Source of the DNA: Nautilus pompilius
Taxonomy: Eukaryota > Mollusca > Cephalopoda > Nautilida > Nautilidae
Length of the DNA: 64,000 bases
Reading direction: 5' to 3'
NCBI GenBank assembly: GCA_018389105.1
Contig: JACATO010001703.1
Coordinates: 32,663-96,662, forward strand
The stretch's first letter is position 1, and each line of letters opens with the position of its first letter. Position numbers and translations under genes: made by a program. This document shows positions 1-13,602 of this stretch, piece after piece. Below the pieces are notes generated by a model. That model was not told the origin of the DNA. It saw only the letters and a program-made list of their open reading frames with translations, and ran no database searches.

Positions 1-159
1 GCCGCTTTAAGAGAGCGGGAAAAAATCTGAAAAAAGCAGCTTGAGCAGGTTTAGTCAGGTCACAGGGTAGATGAGAAGTCTGGCCGTCATTTAAAAGGAG
101 TTTCGAGTGTAAGTGTGATCTACTTTACGGAGGCTGCTATCGTAACTAGGAAAAAAGAA

Positions 160-540
160 CAAAAGGGGATGAGAGCGAGAGCTAGAGAGAGCGAGGCCCC
201 TAAAGGGAGGAAGGAAAAGAGAGAGCGCTTCTCTCTCTCCCCCGAGATCCTCTAGCTCTCTCTCGAGCTCTAGAGAGAGAGAGACGATCTGCTCTCTCGA
301 GAGCTCTCTCGTCTCATCTCTCGAGACTCTCGAAGAGAAAGCCATAAGAGAAGGGAGATGGGGATGAAGGAAAGTCTCCTCTCTCTCCAGATAAGAATCT
401 CTCTAGCTCGAAAGATCTCTCTCTCTCTCTCTCTCTCGAGACTAGCTCTCGAGGATCGAGAGAGAGAGCCTCTCTGAGATTAGATGCAAAACGAGAGGGA
501 GGAAGGATCTCTCTCTCGAGAAGAGCTCGAGATCGGCCAC
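160..540. repeat. GA/CT-rich fold-back region
   Basis: A polypurine/polypyrimidine stretch in which short CT runs and GA runs alternate on the same strand, joined by CTCGAG, GAGCTC and TCTAGA palindromes. Each strand could therefore fold into many overlapping hairpins. It leads into the pure CT tract that follows. No gene is supported; frames through it are low complexity. Confidence 0.7.
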
Positions 541-568
541 CTCTTCTGTGTAATTGTCAGAGATTCTC

Positions 569-571
<3 letters not shown>

Positions 572-632
<61 letters not shown>

Positions 633-655
633 TCTCTTCTCTCTCTCTATCCCAT

Positions 656-709
<54 letters not shown>

Positions 710-742
710 CTTCCCCCCTCTCTGTATTAATGTCATCTCTCT

Positions 743-823
<81 letters not shown>

Positions 824-850
824 CCTCTCTGTATTAATGTTCATCTCTCT

Positions 851-893
<43 letters not shown>
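572..893. repeat. (CT)n microsatellite with interspersed TGTATTAATGTCAT units
   Basis: Long (CT)n tracts interrupted at about 722-736 and 829-843 by TGTATTAATG(T)TCAT, followed in both cases by (CT)nCCATCTCT. These spacers are relatives of the TGTACTGACGTCAT spacer of the CT block at 3.5 kb. Confidence 0.9.
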
Positions 894-897
<4 letters not shown>

Positions 898-903
898 TTT
901 AGT

Positions 904-2890
904 CGCCATAGACCATAGACGAAATTAGGTTGACCGAAATCATTTAAAACGAACAAATCACGTTTTCTTTTTTTAAAAAAAAAATTGTTTCTCTTCTTTT
1001 GGAATAATTTATTAATGTTGACAGGATTTAGTTTTATTATGAAAAAAGGAAAGAAATTCGGAGGAGGTGAAAGTATGGCAACAAAATCTGATAATGTGGC
1101 CAAGTGTATCCCGCACGCGGTACATAAATCAGACCGGCCGCGTCACCGTCGGGGAAGTGCGCGGACAGAAAGAGAGAAGAAGGAAAACTTGGGAAATAAT
1201 CGCATGTTTACATCTGTTTTAAAGAAAAAATAAAACGGTCAAATATCCTTTCACTGACGTAGCTGTTGTGTTTTTTTTATTTTGTGTTCATATTTTCGTT
1301 ATATCTTCTAAACTGTAATCCCTTTTTTAAAGCAATACTTTGTTTTTTAAGAAAGAAAGTTTCTTAAAGATGAACTGCGCAGTAAATTATGCACAAATAT
1401 CTTAAAATTGTACAAATTTGTTGACAACATCGCCAGGATGACTTCTACGTTAAGGTTGTTGTCGTCGTCGTCGTTGACGCCAAGAAAATGTCATAACACG
1501 GATTTTGTTTGTTACTTTTTGTACAAAGAAATCCGAAAAATCGCACAGTTAATAGGAACAACTCGAACTGGTAACTTCCGAGTTGCCTACAATATTTTTT
1601 TTAAAAATGCTTTCTGTCATATTTTTGTTTCCAAATCGCCCGGTGCATTAAATCTCAAAAACAGATACTTTACTACAATTTTTACAATTATTTCTGGATG
1701 CCAAGGTCTAAAACAATTCCGAATCTATCATTATATGATCGAGATTTATATTAAAATTGTTTGCTTTTTTTTAAATATATAGATTAGTCTTTTGTTTCTT
1801 TTAATTTAGTTCGGTGAAAAGTTTTCTTTCAATGTCCGAAAGGCTGCGCGACTCCTCCAGCCACAGGAAGTCGCAGGTTTTGCCAACGGTAGAATCACTT
1901 TGACACTGTTACCTGGTATAAGAAACTCCTATCTTTGATACTGTTGCCCAGTATAAGAAAAACCCCTATTTAACATCAACAACGGGATGCACTAAATGCA
2001 TCTCAGTTACGAAAACTAGTGTCTAGAAAACGCTACCTCCGTGCTAGAGGAAAGTCTTCAAGAAGAGAAGAAAACATCACATCCTGTAGACGTATATATT
2101 TTCATTGTTTTCTTTAAAGATTTGTATAGTTCTGTAAATCTTCTCGATTGTAGTTTGTCAACGTTCTGCATTTTCCACTTGTGGCTTCATAAGAAGAATG
2201 AAACAAAACAGTTTCAGCTGAAGAATTACTAGAATACAATAACTAGAGGCCTTCGTCCAACAAGACGTTTATCCATTCAGATTTGCGTACAAGATGCATT
2301 GCATCTGGTTTTTATATTATAATTTCTATGGGTTTTCGCTTCTTTTTTGTTTTTGTACCGTATCGCGACTTTTCCCCCCAGGTACTGCAGTTTCCTCTCG
2401 ACTTGGTTCACCTTTGACTTTCCTCGTAATCTCTCTGTTTGACTTCTTGCTTCGATACTCAATTTTCTAAGGATTCGCTTTTCTTTTTTGCAGGTTTCTC
2501 GGAATAGTTCTGTTTCTATTTTTCTCTTCTTGTTGTTGTTGTTGTTGTTGTTGCCCTGATCTTGTCACATTTCCTTCGGGCACATCAGCAGCAGAGGTAA
2601 AACGGTTCACCGCTGACGTCAGGAAAGGTAAAAAGCCGCCAAGGTAGCGCGAAGAGGCAGCCCCAGTCTCCCCAGCCAATAAATACCCTGACTTAAAAAA
2701 AAAAGTCAACCTCGTTCTCACGACAGAAGATCTTGAAAATAAAACTGCAGACATTTAATCGGCGGTTTTTACTTTTCGCTTAACTCTTTCACATTCCACC
2801 AGTCCTCACTCTGCGATCTCTGCTGTCTTTTATCCTCTACTTGTTTGTCCCGTTCTTTTAATGATTGTTCACGAGTACCAGGCTGCGGTC
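904..2890. other. Non-coding stretch, no gene recognised
   Basis: AT-rich sequence with homopolymer runs and a (TTG)n run near 2530-2552. A 124-codon open frame at 1408-1782 does not resemble a known protein and has no coding-like composition. Confidence 0.5.
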
Positions 2891-2895
2891 TGATC

Positions 2896-2975
2896 TATAA
2901 ATATGGGGCTGCCCAGCTGTTTAGCATTCAGCTTTAATGGCTACCCCCCCTCCCTCGTGGCAAGAGGCAAAGTGG
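2896..2975 (+). promoter_or_regulatory. Possible TATA promoter and short first exon
   Basis: A TATAAATA box (2896-2903) is followed about 30 bases later by an initiator-like ATTCAGC. An ATG at 2937 opens a 13-codon frame (MATPPPSWQEAKW) that runs without a stop into GTGG|GTGAGTA, a consensus donor with the exon ending at 2975 in phase 0. The order TATA, initiator, ATG, donor is what a first coding exon looks like, but each piece is short and can occur by chance. No matching second exon was found, and no link to the receptor at 29.7 kb can be shown. Confidence 0.25.
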
Positions 2976-3510
2976 GTGAGTAAACGATACATCCCGCTAT
3001 CGGTTTTATTCATTCACGAGATAAAAACAAAATCTACTCCGTGATATAATCTTTTACGTTACACGAACCAATCCGCAAGAAGTTGTGTTTTTTATATTAT
3101 TATTATTTTGCCTTTTGCCAATATAAATACATTCCCCCCCCCTCTCCCACACGGGGCCGCTCACGTCTTCCCCATTACTACCTATGACGTTATCTTGTGC
3201 ATCAGCGGCCTTTGCTTGACATTGGACACCCCGCCAGTTTGGATTGTCTGTACCCTATACCAGCGATCTGAGTCAGAAGTGGCTGCGTGATTATTTGAAC
3301 AAAGAAAAAAAAAAAGATTCATGAATGGCGGTTGGGTGTCTGTTTTTCTTTCCGCCTAATGATAAAAAGTTAAAATTTAAAAAAAAACAGAGAAGAAACA
3401 AATTGTGTTCGGAATAGCTTTTGACAGCAACCATATTGCATAACAAGCCAGAAGGCATGAGCAGATGTTTGGATGATGTTAGATATAACGGAGAAAGTAA
3501 GAGACCAATG

Positions 3511-3850
3511 ATTCTCTCTCTCTCTCTCCATACTGACGTCATATCTCCTTCTCCATCTCTCTCTCTGTACTGACGTCATATCTCTCTCTGTAATGATGTC
3601 ATCTCACCCCTCTCTTTCCATACTGACGTCATATCTCTCTCTCTCCCTCCCTCTCTCCTTCTCCATCTCTCTCTGTACTGACGTCATATCTCTCTCTCTT
3701 TCCCCCTCTCCCTCTGTACTGACGTCATATCTCTCTCTCTTCCCCCTCTCCCTCTCCATCTCTCTCTGTACTGACGTCATATCTCTCTCTGTACTGATGT
3801 CATCTCCCCCCTCTCTCTCTCTCTCTCTCTCTCCGTCTCCCCTCTCTCCC
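3511..3850. repeat. CT minisatellite with CRE (TGACGTCA) cores
   Basis: CT tracts regularly punctuated by the unit CTGTACTGACGTCATAT. Perfect TGACGTCA palindromes lie at 3534, 3571, 3624, 3679, 3720 and 3772, and TGATGTCA variants at 3594 and 3795. TGACGTCA is the consensus binding site of CREB/ATF bZIP factors. Whether it is bound here is unknown; the regular spacing reflects repeat expansion. Confidence 0.9.
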
Positions 3851-3959
3851 CCACATCTCTTTCTCGCTCCCCCGCTTCTCTCAGTACATTCGTTTTTACG
3901 AGTTATAAAATGTAATTTCTCGGTCGTGCTACTTCATATATATTAACTTGCGTTGCATG

Positions 3960-6900
3960 TGGCACCACTCAGTAATTAGTTGAGTGATCTCCTGTCTTTG
4001 GAAATTTACCTCAACAACATTCGCATACACTTATCTTATACTTCAATGCACAAACTGTTATAATAACATCGTGATTTCTTCTCCCCTTTTTTTAAAATCT
4101 TTTTTTGTTTTGGTAAATATGAAAACAGATTTATGGAATAAGGCTGTTTTATTTTAGATCTTTACAAAAGTACTTTTTAATAGTCGTAACGAATTAGCGT
4201 CCATGTTTCCGGTTTAAAAAGAAATTGAAATATTTTAATATTATCTAAGATAACGGTAATCTATATAAAGAAAAGAGAGAAATTTGTTCTTGGATTTACT
4301 ATCACCTCTTTATTACATTTAATAATAGAACTAACTCAGTCATATAGGTTTTGGAGATGTTTCCCAGCTGCCATCATCAGTGTTTTGTTTTTAAAAGCTA
4401 AATTAGTAGCGTTCATTCTCAGCAGCATTTTTTATTATATTTGGATTGTATACAAGTAGCCTGAGTTGGTCCTGAAGCTGCCTGCTGCTGGATGCTAAGA
4501 CGTGGTGTAGATGGTTTATATACTTTATATTGCCACCAAATTCGCTTTCCTTCAGTTTTATTATAAAACAAATTCAAAATGAAAAAAAACAAACAAAAAA
4601 AGTTTGTTTCTAATCGATCTGATCGATCTGCCGAATGTATCACTCGTATGTATTTGTACGTCACAAATAACACGTGACTTACGTCCCGCGAGATCAACGA
4701 CGAGTTAAATGGTTGTTCATCGTCTTCCTTGTTAGGAAATTACAATATCCGAAAGAAAATAGTTACTGACTTACAGATTTATCAAAACTCTACGATGCAC
4801 TGCGTTGGTTGGTAACTCTTTCGATGTGAAGAAAAAAAGGTACATTTATTGCTGTTTATTATGCCAGCTCCTGACAGAAGTACACTTGGATTAATGCTAG
4901 AAACCTAAGCGTACTTATCTTGATGAGGAGGCAGGTCTGCAAGTAATATTTAAAAAAGCAGCCTTATGTGTAGAAAAAACAATGTTGTGTGCGTGAAGGT
5001 ACAATCCTTTTTGTAGCATAGAAAATATTACTCTTTCAACCAGGTTATATAAGCACTCAGCGTACAGAGATTAAACCCTTATCTATATCTTTTTTCAGTC
5101 CTTTTTCAGATGCACTGATATTTAATTGCTGATGTGCAAATTAACAACGGTGTTTCAAGGTCGCGGTGCCAACAAACCATTAGTTGGAGAGCAGAGAACA
5201 AGAACTTGGAAGCATCACTGGTGACGAGAGGACCTGTCTTCAGTCTGACACTTGCCGAAGTTCTTGAGCTTTGTCCTTTTGTTAAGTCGTTGGTTCGAGT
5301 TGCCTTCATTAGCTTTTCAGGTGAGAGAGGGGGACATTTAAACGTTCGACCAATCGAGATTTCCGAGCGCGCGACTGGTTTTTCGTAATTGCGTTTATCC
5401 AACTTATATATGCAGCAATATTCCATTCAAATATATCTGCGACGTGAGAAAGAAAGAAACATGAAAGATGTTCAGGATGACATTTGTGTTGATCGTTTCG
5501 ATGTCGCTAAACGCTGTTCCGATATATAAAGTCTGCTCTCCAAGTTTCAGATCATTTGCACAAATTTGGAAGGTAATGTAGCGGAGAGTTCCGGGTAATT
5601 GGCAATCACCTCCTGCCAAGAATTCATAAAGTGCAAAGAGTTTATTTCCCAGCAGATTATTTATGACAGATTATTATTTTTTTTTTTTTTTTTGCTAAAT
5701 AAAAGGTATTAGGTGACAGGTCGGACAGAAAGAAAAACCGTTACCAATATCAGAATAGAGTTTTAAAACCGACCGACTTTGCAGACAGTTAAGCTAATCG
5801 ATTCTTTGGCCTAAAATCGTTATCCAAATTTCTATAAACACGCACGGAAATCTTGGCTTATAAAATGAAATAGAAGCATCAAAGGAAAAGCATTTTTGAA
5901 CTTTCGAGTAACGACAGCTATAGGAAAGTTTTCAAAGCGCCATTTATTGAACTAGCGAGGATGACGCTAGATGGAGCTCTTGGCTGTCTATCGCAGCAGT
6001 CGCTTTGGATTGGTTTCGCGGTATCGTAAACTATTCACGTTTCTTGAAGAATACGTGTTAGGAAAATTTGGCATCAGGTAACTGATTACGCGCGGACTCT
6101 GGTAAATTCTCGAACTTTTATCCTTTTGATTTTAATGTATACCTTAGTCTCGTGCTCGGGAAGGCAAAGCCGGATCACGAGATCGTCCGCTCAGGTTCCA
6201 TTATCTTGTGACCTGAACCACTGTCGAACGGGTTTCGTTTTCACTCATTCGGTTTATCGTTGACCCCCCCGTATCGGGTATTTATTAATGTTTCTCTTTT
6301 CTTTTCGTATCTGAGCACAATAACAAGGGAAAGACTGAGAGGACCAGGCGACAAAGTTAAGGTCTGCGTTGATTGTCATCATAAATATTGTTCTGCTCTC
6401 CTCCCCCTTTTCCTTCCTACTAATCGCTCAAGAATTGGATGATTCACAATTTAGGAGGAATAGCACATAACACAGTCATACACTAATGGCTCCACTGTTT
6501 TGCTTGGTCTTCTGATGAGACAAATCCCCTTAACGTCCGACTCCACGATTATCCGTTCTTCCACGCTATTGAGTAGCCACACTTCTCCAACGCCAGTTCT
6601 AATTTTAGAAACTCTAATTCTTTTCAATAAACTACAATAAAAACTAATTAAAGTCATCTGTTACTTCGATTTTTACTTTCGACTTTTCTCTGTGTTTTAA
6701 AATATATATAAAACCAGAAATTAATCATTTTTGGAGTTTAAAGTTGCTAAAAGTTCGAATTATTTGTTTCGATGTCTTTAAGGAGAATGTGCGGTGTTTC
6801 TTGGTAGTAAGTTCTGTTAATTTTATTTGTTATTTGACGTTAGTTTTGAGGGGATTTTAATATATGCACTAAATAAGCTCAGCAAACCCTGTACGCTGAT

Positions 6901-7760
6901 CTTCTTTAATACGCTAATATTTCCAGCTGCCACACCTAGCTACACTGTTCAGGAGTATACCTGTAAGTGGCTGCCTGAAGAGAAATCAAAATGAAGAGTA
7001 CATACGGTGCGAAATACAGCGAGAGATTGTGAGATTTGTAAAGGTTACTTTCTGGTTTACCACCCTCATTTTAAATTGACTAATTCTCAGTTTTAAAATG
7101 TATATCTAATACGTGTATTCGATATCAGCTTCATCTCTTTTGGCAGGGATTGTTTCTGTTTTACAAAGAAGCGCACGTGAGCGCTCGGGTGTCCGACTGG
7201 TAGCTAGTTTTCAATTCGGAAGCTCGAGAACAACATCAACAGCAGCAACAACAACAAAAAAAAAGTGGCGGGGGGGTCGGATAACGAACAACAGGTCTGA
7301 GAAACCGGTCTGGTTTGCGCAAAGAAAGGAACACCTGGGGCAAAGACGCCATCTTTTTTTTTCTTTTTTTTTTTTTTGTCATTGTCTCCTCAGATGTTCT
7401 CGCCCCGTTTCTGAACTGGCGATTTTCGTACAGAAGTCCGCAGTAAACGATAAACACGCCAGGTAACTGACCCCAGAAACTAACCAGCTCTCAACCGTTT
7501 CTTAAGTACCAGAACGCGAGGTGAGTCACGCCATCTGTGATTACTCACGGGCGCAGACGACCACGTGTCTCTCGGTATCATTACTTACTCTGCCCCGTAT
7601 TATAGAAATAAGTTTTAAATATTTTTCTTTTAAAAAAAAAAGAAAAAGGACAACATAAAGAGATGGGAGGCTCACTATTAATGTTTGTTGTTGTTTTCTC
7701 GCGATTTTTAAAAATGTTTCATTTATAGTCGAAAAAAAATTATTGAAAATAAAAATCCGT
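3960..7760. other. Non-coding stretch, no gene recognised
   Basis: Mixed AT-rich sequence with homopolymer runs (T run near 5670, A/T runs near 7255 and 7355). Open frames are at most about 115 codons, overlap on both strands and show no recognisable domain. Confidence 0.5.
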
Positions 7761-8380
7761 TTAATATGCGCCCGTTTGGCCGCCATTCGCCTCACCTCTC
7801 TGGGCGGTGACGTAATCGACGTTGAAAGGAGGATATCGGCTCACGTGGTTCGGACTTTCCCGGTCGAGCCCGTTTGGCCGCCATTCGCCTCACCTCTCTG
7901 GGCGGTGACGTAATCGACGTTGAAAGGAGGATATCGGCTCACGTGGTTCGGACTTTCCCGGTCGAGCCCGTTTGGCCGCCATTCGCCTCACCTCTCTGGG
8001 CGGTGACGTAATCGACGTTGAAAGGAGGATATCGGCTCACGTGGTTCGGACTTTCCCGGTCGAGCCCCCCACACACACCCTCCCTTAAAAATTCCCAAAC
8101 TTCAGGACCCAGAAAACACGTCGCCGCTCGCGCCACATATCGTATTAATGTTTTCGACGTTGTTTTTGTCCCCCCCCCCACCCTCGGGGCCGTTCCACCT
8201 CGACCATCCAATTATTTTTCCAGAAGCTTCTCTCTAGAACGCGAGTAAGCGAACTGTGTCTGCGGACTTCCAGGCTCTTTCCAAAGTTATAACAGCCATT
8301 TCCCGTCCATTACCCGACGAGCGACGACCGGCTCCGCGCGAGATCGGCCACGCCCACCCATCAATCAAACTTGGCGTGTC
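7760..8380. promoter_or_regulatory. CpG-rich patch, possible promoter
   Basis: CpG dinucleotides are conspicuously frequent here compared with both flanks. The patch contains the triple 98-bp repeat and, at about 8350, a CCACGCCCACCC GC-box-like site. No TATA box or defined transcript start is visible. Methylated invertebrate gene bodies and repeats can also look like this, so a promoter role is only a suggestion. Confidence 0.3.
7771..8068. repeat. Three identical 98-bp tandem copies
   Basis: Units begin at 7773, 7871 and 7969 with CGTTTGGCCGCC and end in GGTCGAGCC. I see no base difference between the three copies. Each unit carries GGTGACGTAATCGACGTT (a half-CRE-like site) and TCACGTGG (an E-box). 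The length is not a multiple of three and the copies do not keep one frame, so this is not a protein repeat. Perfect identity implies a recent duplication or homogenisation. Confidence 0.95.
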
Positions 8381-8419
8381 TTTCCAAAGATTGGAAGCAC
8401 TAGCAGGCACTCGGAAAAA

Positions 8420-11400
8420 GAAAACCTCCGTTCCGGGTATGATTAAAACAACACAACAGCAGTTATTACCTAACAGCTGGTCCTGGCAAAATAATTCGAT
8501 AAATCATCTGGAGATTAATCTGTTTTTCTTTCTTTAAAATATCGTAAATACCTCACTCGCTGTAATAAGCCAGTTACCACGGGGACCCCCACGGGATACT
8601 TTCTCAGAGTCCCGTCAAGTTAGAAGATGATTGATAATTTTACATTTACAATTTTATCCCCGTTAGTTCTGCTGCATGAAAATGGATTCCTGGCCGTTGT
8701 CTTCCATTTATTTCCCCTCGGCACGGGCCGTACAAATGCGGGAGAACTTTCGAGAAGCGAACGGAAATGAGAGCGAGTGTGTGTGAGGATGGAGAGGTTG
8801 CATAAGACCCGTTTTGCGCTATGTTGGTAGATAGGGAAAGGTTTCGCTCGTTATTTGCTGTTTAAGGTTAAGATTTCTGTCGACACGAAGGATGTTCGGC
8901 GTAAAACAGCCTTAGTTCAGTATCGTTTGGCACGAAGTCCGTCAGTGACGGCGTAGATTCGGAGCTGAAACATCTATTTAAATAAAAAAACGGAGAGAAA
9001 AGAGTTGCGATTGATGTTAGGGAACTCGGAAGAAGTAAGTTCCTGTTCTTGAGAATACTTCGGATGTTTTATGGCAACCTTGTTAAGGATTGTAATATTA
9101 CCACAATAATATATATATATATATGTGAAGAAAGCTTCCTCTACATCCAGCTCTAAAACTGCGTCACATCAATATATCAACGACCACCGCCGATGGAACA
9201 TATTTGATACACTTATGATTCCGTCGCTAAAATATGTTCTAGTATTAGGCCTTGTACACTCTTATGATTGTGTTTTTTACTTGTTTAATTGTTCAAAGGT
9301 GAGCAAATCTGCTTTGTCTGACATTTGCGTAATGACGGTTTCCTCAGGTAGTTAGCTTTTGCGACCATTCTCGTGGAATTAATCCCGGCTGGCTGAATAT
9401 CCTTTGTTCTCGCCAAGCTGAAACAATCTAAATCGCTACCTTTTACCTGGCAAACAAAATCCATTCAGGTGAGAAAAACAGAGACTTGCATTGACAGTAT
9501 CGAGAACACTTCTTCGTATAATAATGTGGGAGAGCCGGTGGGGGGAGGGGACAGTTGAGCCGCGAGATAGAATTAAAGATGTTCCAATATAATTTTTACG
9601 AGCCTAAATCTCCGTTAGATGGGAGCCGAAGGGTCCACCTGTTTCACCTGTAACCAAATGTTTGTAGTAGGACAGAAAACGAGCTCATTGTTCTAAAAAA
9701 AAACGGTTCTCTTTTGTTCAAGAGGCATAATAACATTTTAAAAAGCGTCTTTTTTCTTTTTAATTTGAAAAATGTATATTATATGTTTAGCAAAATAGAA
9801 TATAAAAATCTAGAATCTCTATTGAATTCGGGAATTTTAAAAAATGATGTTGTTTTCTCCTATAAATGTTGTGCACGAGAAGCATCTGTCCTTGAACTCA
9901 ATAACTGCCAAGATGAAGAGATCTTGTCCCCGGGCAGTAGCTGTGTATTAAAGCTAACGTCCATCGTGAAAATTGATACCGTGGGCGGATGAAGCTTCTT
10001 CCAGGTGCTGAAACCAAACATGACCTTTTCTGGGAAAGGAGGTGGTACGGAGTTGTGGGGGGGGGGTGTCGTCGTCGACAGCAGAAGATCGAGAAGAATG
10101 TTTGGTTAAAGCCGCCAGTCCGCGGAGACAGCATTAATCGAGAAGTAGCGTGAAATCGAGGCGAAGGGAGGCTGCGTGGATGCTGCTTCAGACATACTCT
10201 TCCCCTGCACTCTGGAACTTCGCCGCGGAGTACATATTTATACAGCTTAATGAGCCAATGCCAATATTAAAACAGTGGCACTCGAATATCTATTTGGTTT
10301 ATATCATGTAAATTAATTATTTTATCCAACCGGAAGCCACTCGAACTGATCTGGATAAGCCACGGGGTAGCAGAACTTACAGTAAATGGGGGTCGGTTCG
10401 AAAATTTTTTTTTAATTTTTTTTTAGCTGGTTTAGAAACAGAAGTCCATTACACAGGAGGAAGTGCTAGACTGGGCCGATTTTAGTTCGTGCGCTAAAAA
10501 AAAAACTATTTTACGGGCGCAATCTGATTCCGTCTAGATGACGAGGAAGCTGAAACACAAGATGCTCTCGGTACATGGGCCGGGGCTGGACGTGTCTGTT
10601 ATTAACGTCAGCCCCCAAGGTGTAACTTAACAACCCGCTAACGAAACCAAAACGGTGTACACCGACATAAAGTCCACCGACTGTCAGTGAAACCCCGCTC
10701 ACCGGGTCAAACGTGGAGGGGGTGTGGCGACGAGACACCGGATAATGAAATTAATTCCCGCCAATCTTATAGTAAGTTAAGAAATCATTCGTAAATCCAT
10801 TTTGTAAATCACGTCATAAAATGGTCGGATCTGCTGAGTTCCGCTTTTGATGCAACCCAGTCATTGGAACAACAAAAGAAAATTCCGCATTGTCTAGTAA
10901 TTATATCTAGCGTTCGAGAAGACGCGAGCAAATAATCGATGCAACATGATGAACTGTTTGTTGTATAATTAAATATGAAACTAACCAGATATTCCTTCTT
11001 AGAAAGGCGAATGAAACATGTTTTCTTTAGTCTTGGACTTGGATTTTTTAAATTCCGCCTCTGATGGGAGGATTGGTTAATCGCTTGAACTTGGCTGCTT
11101 AAGTGAGAGGCTTTGTGGGCTCCGTGTGTCCTCCAGAGCTGTGAATACGTCTGTAAAACTCCTATTTAGTCTTCTTATAGTTCCACTCTAGTGATCAGGA
11201 AGAAGGTGGGTGATCCGGCTTGCGTTAACGAAGAGAGTTAATCTTCATTTTGTTGCCTATCTACTTTCGTTATGCCGTTGTACTCGGTATATCTCAGATT
11301 TTGTTTGTGTTGTCATGGCGGTACTAACTGTAGATCTGGATGTTCCTGTTCTATGCTGTAATAACAATTCCTATGACCCTAACCTCCTCTTTGTAGCGAT

Positions 11401-13590
11401 TGTCTCAATCTTTCCCGCTGTAATGTAATTCGTCCCGATGTCAAGATTCCTCCTTTTGTATTATTCTGTGGCTATATTCTGCAGGCCTGCATCCTCTGAT
11501 GTTGAATTGTAGATTTTTTTTTGTTGTTTTGTTTAGGTAGTCTCTTGTATACAATGTATATCGATGTTGTTTCGTAACCACTCCCCTTTGTATTACATTG
11601 CTTACTATTGACTGTCTTTTGTTCTGTTCTACTTGTACGAGCAGTAAAGGGGACCCTCGTTCGTGGATAAATAGCGTGAAACTCGTCTCAGACAGCTGAC
11701 CTGAGCTTTGCCTACCTAGCGGCTCCACAGAGAATGGTACCTACCCAGCATATGAATCCAGATATTCCGTGTTGGATGGGGATGTATAGCGTCTGGACAG
11801 CTTGGCTTTTACACTATGGGTGTTTAAGCCTTCCTGTCCGCGTCAGGAAGAGACCTAGTACATCCGACTTCGGCTGGTTAACCCTTTGATGTTGCTTGTA
11901 TTTGGTCATAATCAATAAAATGAGGTGATCATTTTCAGTAGCTATGTCAGATGTTTCCAATTAATTAAGCTAAACGTTCCAGTCTACTTTTATTTAAGGA
12001 ATCGTAATTTCTTTATACGTCTGTTGCCCATGCGCTAATTTAAAGGGACTGTTCCGGGTTACGTGCTACGCTGCGCCTTATCGGAGAAAGATTCGCCGAC
12101 GAAAACAAGTAAAAGCGTCGTACGAACTGCACACAATTGTGCATGCTACCAGTGGGGCCCCACCGGTTCTTGATACACCAAGTAAACTGAACACATCTTC
12201 GTCTCGTATTTTTGCGGCTGCTTACTACATCGTTTTTATAAACATAAATATCTAGTCGACCTTTGAAAAGATACGTCTGAACGTTGGGATCGCGTCACGT
12301 CTGCAATGCAGGGGAGATAACTAATATTATAGGATTGCGTGCATGTGACCATTTTTTCACAGAAAGGATCGTGACAGCTGGTCAGCTTTGACGAATTCTA
12401 AAAAAATACTAAATGATTTGCTAACTAACATTTATTTTGTCCTATTCATAAATTATTAACTATACAAAACAAATTTTATAAAACACGTGTTTCGAAATTT
12501 TAGAAAATTTCTGCGTACTTCTTGAGAAGGAATCAATACGAGAAATGATAGAAGGCATTTTAAAATACGGTTTGGCTTCCTTTTATATAATTTATTACGT
12601 CAGGCTCTGGAAATAATATCTTACTTTTTATTTTTAAAATTAACAAAAAGGAATTTTTTTTTTCATTTTACTTCGACCATTTACAACTTCAATGCCAAGT
12701 TGATGTAACTACTATAGATCGACAAAGAATGCAATGCTTCATAAATATTGAATGCCTCTTACATCTGGAGAGAGGAAAAGCATCTTCTAACAATAAATAG
12801 AGAAACTTTGATTAATGGCAAAAGCCTCCGGCTGCTGCGATGACTTCCTTCTGCTTTGGTGCGAGTTCAGTAATTGGCAAGACGAAATCTTACGCAGAAC
12901 AGCACTGTCTAGGTCTGACTTTGTAATGCTTTATTATCTGTCCCAGCGCCAGCTACTGGGGTCTGGCGATTTCTACTTACACCCATAGATGTCGAGTACC
13001 TCTTGCTGTCAGAGAAGTCTTACAGCATCTAAAAATTAACCACATTCTCTCAAAACTAATTTGACCCCCCCTTTTTCTTCTCTTTTTTTTTTAAAAAAAG
13101 CAATAATAATTCCACCGTTGACGTGGCAGATCTGACACCAGGCGTTGTAACCCTCCACCAATTATTCTGACAGAAAAAAACAACAACGGGTTTGACTGGA
13201 GACCGAATTCTGCATAGAAACGGGATTAATTTAATCCATAACCAAGACGCTCTCCCTCTTTTTATTATGGAAAACTTAATGCCACTGAATTTAAACTTTC
13301 CGTGCATTTGAAAGTTGTGTGGATTTACGTTATGGCTCTTCTGTGAAAAGGTCCGAGAATCCAGCAGCTTTTGTACGTTGTACTCGCATAGCGTGAGGAT
13401 ATAGAGACAGGCTTTACGAAATAAGGTCTTTAACAGTTATTGAAGAGCGAGTAAAGAGGACGCCCCATGATATTCGGCGTTAGCAGGTGCTCTGACGTCA
13501 GCCCATTGTCTACAAATGAAAAACAAAAAAATGGCAATCTATGAAGCAATGCATACAGTTTTTGTTTATATAATTATATTGATATTTTAG
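8420..13590. other. Non-coding stretch, no gene recognised
   Basis: Contains an (AT)n run at 9105-9124, a G10 run at 10057-10066 and a GGGGAGATAACT word at 12311. Open frames are short (under 100 codons) and unrecognisable on both strands. Confidence 0.5.
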
Positions 13591-13602
13591 TTATCTGTCA
13601 GT

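Noticed and set aside
3511-3850. CRISPR-like array
   Set aside because: The repeated units are pyrimidine microsatellite with a short spacer and lack the unique-spacer/constant-repeat layout; the DNA is eukaryotic.
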